Origin: Serratia grimesii NBRC 13537
Lineage (GTDB): Bacteria; Pseudomonadota; Gammaproteobacteria; Enterobacterales; Enterobacteriaceae
Direction of reading: 5' to 3'
DNA length: 64,000 nucleotides
Assembly: GCF_001590905.1 (NCBI RefSeq)
Contig: NZ_BCTT01000015.1
Span: forward strand, 1-64,000
In this document: positions 63,628 through 64,000 of the stretch, one piece after another
How positions within the stretch are numbered: position 1 is the stretch's first letter
How the letters are laid out: every line of letters starts with the position of its first letter
Program-made: the position numbers and the translations under genes
Notes under the pieces: generated by a model
Database searches by the model: none
The model's input: only the letters and a program-made list of their open reading frames with translations
Told to the model about the DNA's origin: nothing

Positions 63628-64000
63628 ATGTGTGAAATATTTTCCCTCGAAAGCGACCGGTTGCTGTTGCGCGCCTGGCGTGACGAAGATCTACCGGCCT
63701 TCGCTGCCCTTAACGCCGATCCACAGGTCATGCGTTATTTCCCTGCCCCACTCACCTCCGAGCAAAGCGACGCACTCGCAGACAAAATCCGCCAGTTCAT
63801 GCGGCAGCATGGTTGGGGTTTATGGGCGCTGGAAGTGAAAGGCGGTGCGCCTTTTATCGGGTTTGTCGGGCTGGCTATCCCTGCCGATGACCTTCCCTGC
63901 TCTCCCTGCGTAGAAATTGGCTGGAGATTGGCGGCAGCACACTGGGGCAAAGGCTACGCCAGTGAAGCAGCAAAGGCCGCATTACACTTTGCCTTTGAGC
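63628..64000 (+). CDS. GNAT-family N-acetyltransferase, cut by window end
   Basis: An open frame from ATG 63628, with GGAGGAAAG 5-7 bases upstream, runs off the window after 124 codons. It reads SLESDRLLLRAWRDEDLPAF, then PQVMRYFPAPLTSEQSDALA and a strand FIGFVGLAIPADDL. The acetyl-CoA loop begins IGWRLAAAHWGKGYASEAAK. This is the RimJ/RimL-type acetyltransferase pattern (GxGYAxEA). The C-terminal third is missing because of the window edge, not a mutation. The substrate is unknown. Confidence 0.9.
   Translation, partial: MCEIFSLESDRLLLRAWRDEDLPAFAALNADPQVMRYFPAPLTSEQSDALADKIRQFMRQHGWGLWALEVKGGAPFIGFVGLAIPADDLPCSPCVEIGWRLAAAHWGKGYASEAAKAALHFAFE

Noticed and set aside
1-64000. CRISPR arrays, tRNA and rRNA genes
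   Set aside because: No regularly spaced direct repeats and no cloverleaf or rRNA motifs were recognised by eye; a dedicated search was not possible.

Overview
The window reads as core chromosome of an enterobacterium, most likely Serratia or a close relative in Yersiniaceae (inference). Nearly every conserved protein resembles its E. coli counterpart over its full length, and several gene orders match E. coli blocks: narQ-acrD-ypfM; yffB-dapE-ypfN-ypfH-tmcA-ypfJ-purC-bamC-dapA-gcvR-bcp; perM-bepA-yfgD-hda-uraA-upp-purM-purN; ppk-ppx-pdeF-yfgG; and dgcE-alkA-yegD. The differences from E. coli are genes inserted at the joints between these blocks. I saw no tRNA, rRNA, CRISPR array, complete insertion sequence or complete prophage.

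Layout: 1-5.1 kb holds nudK and a periplasmic nitrate reductase operon, napFDABC, without napGH. 5.5-8.2 kb holds the nitrate sensor narQ and its response regulator narP, separated by a miniature inverted-repeat element. 8.3-12.2 kb holds a small winged-helix protein, the RND pump acrD and the 19-residue gene ypfM. 12.6-15.9 kb is an iron-type operon behind a Fur-like palindrome: a YncE-like propeller and a FhuE-like TonB-dependent receptor. 16-17.8 kb has small genes (TPR, two acetyltransferases, an isochorismate lyase-like protein). 18-29.7 kb is the conserved yffB-to-perM block (lysine/peptidoglycan, purine, outer-membrane assembly, tRNA acetylation). 29.9-34.6 kb is an accessory cluster (molbindin, LysE exporter with divergent Lrp-type regulator, FAD oxidoreductase with an Rrf2 regulator). 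34.6-42.2 kb covers bepA, yfgD, hda, a stress-type lipoprotein, glsB-like, uraA-upp and purMN. 42.3-51.8 kb is speG, a second-type Pst phosphate transporter with very long permeases, ppk and ppx. 51.8-59.9 kb has two c-di-GMP proteins of opposite expected activity, PdeF and DgcE, on either side of yfgG and mgtE. The end holds a Mu-like DNA-binding protein, an Ada-AlkA fusion, yegD and the start of an acetyltransferase.

Several genes work together. NarQ/NarP sit beside the nap operon they probably control, and the shared gap contains NarP-like and FNR-like sites. PurR-type boxes precede purMN and, more weakly, purC. A Pho box of three 11-bp repeats precedes pstCAB, next to the polyphosphate genes ppk-ppx. 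uraA and upp form a uracil salvage unit split by a strong terminator.

The least explained material is noncoding. A dispersed repeat family appears as a 269-bp element (7258-7526), a 136-bp copy before ppk (48002-48137) and an end fragment before tmcA (23255-23296). An unrelated inverted-repeat element lies at 24247-24443. Several short genes and non-ATG starts also stand out: ypfM, yfgG, and hda with a CTG start. I did not find a clearly new multi-gene system; the findings rank what is most worth checking.
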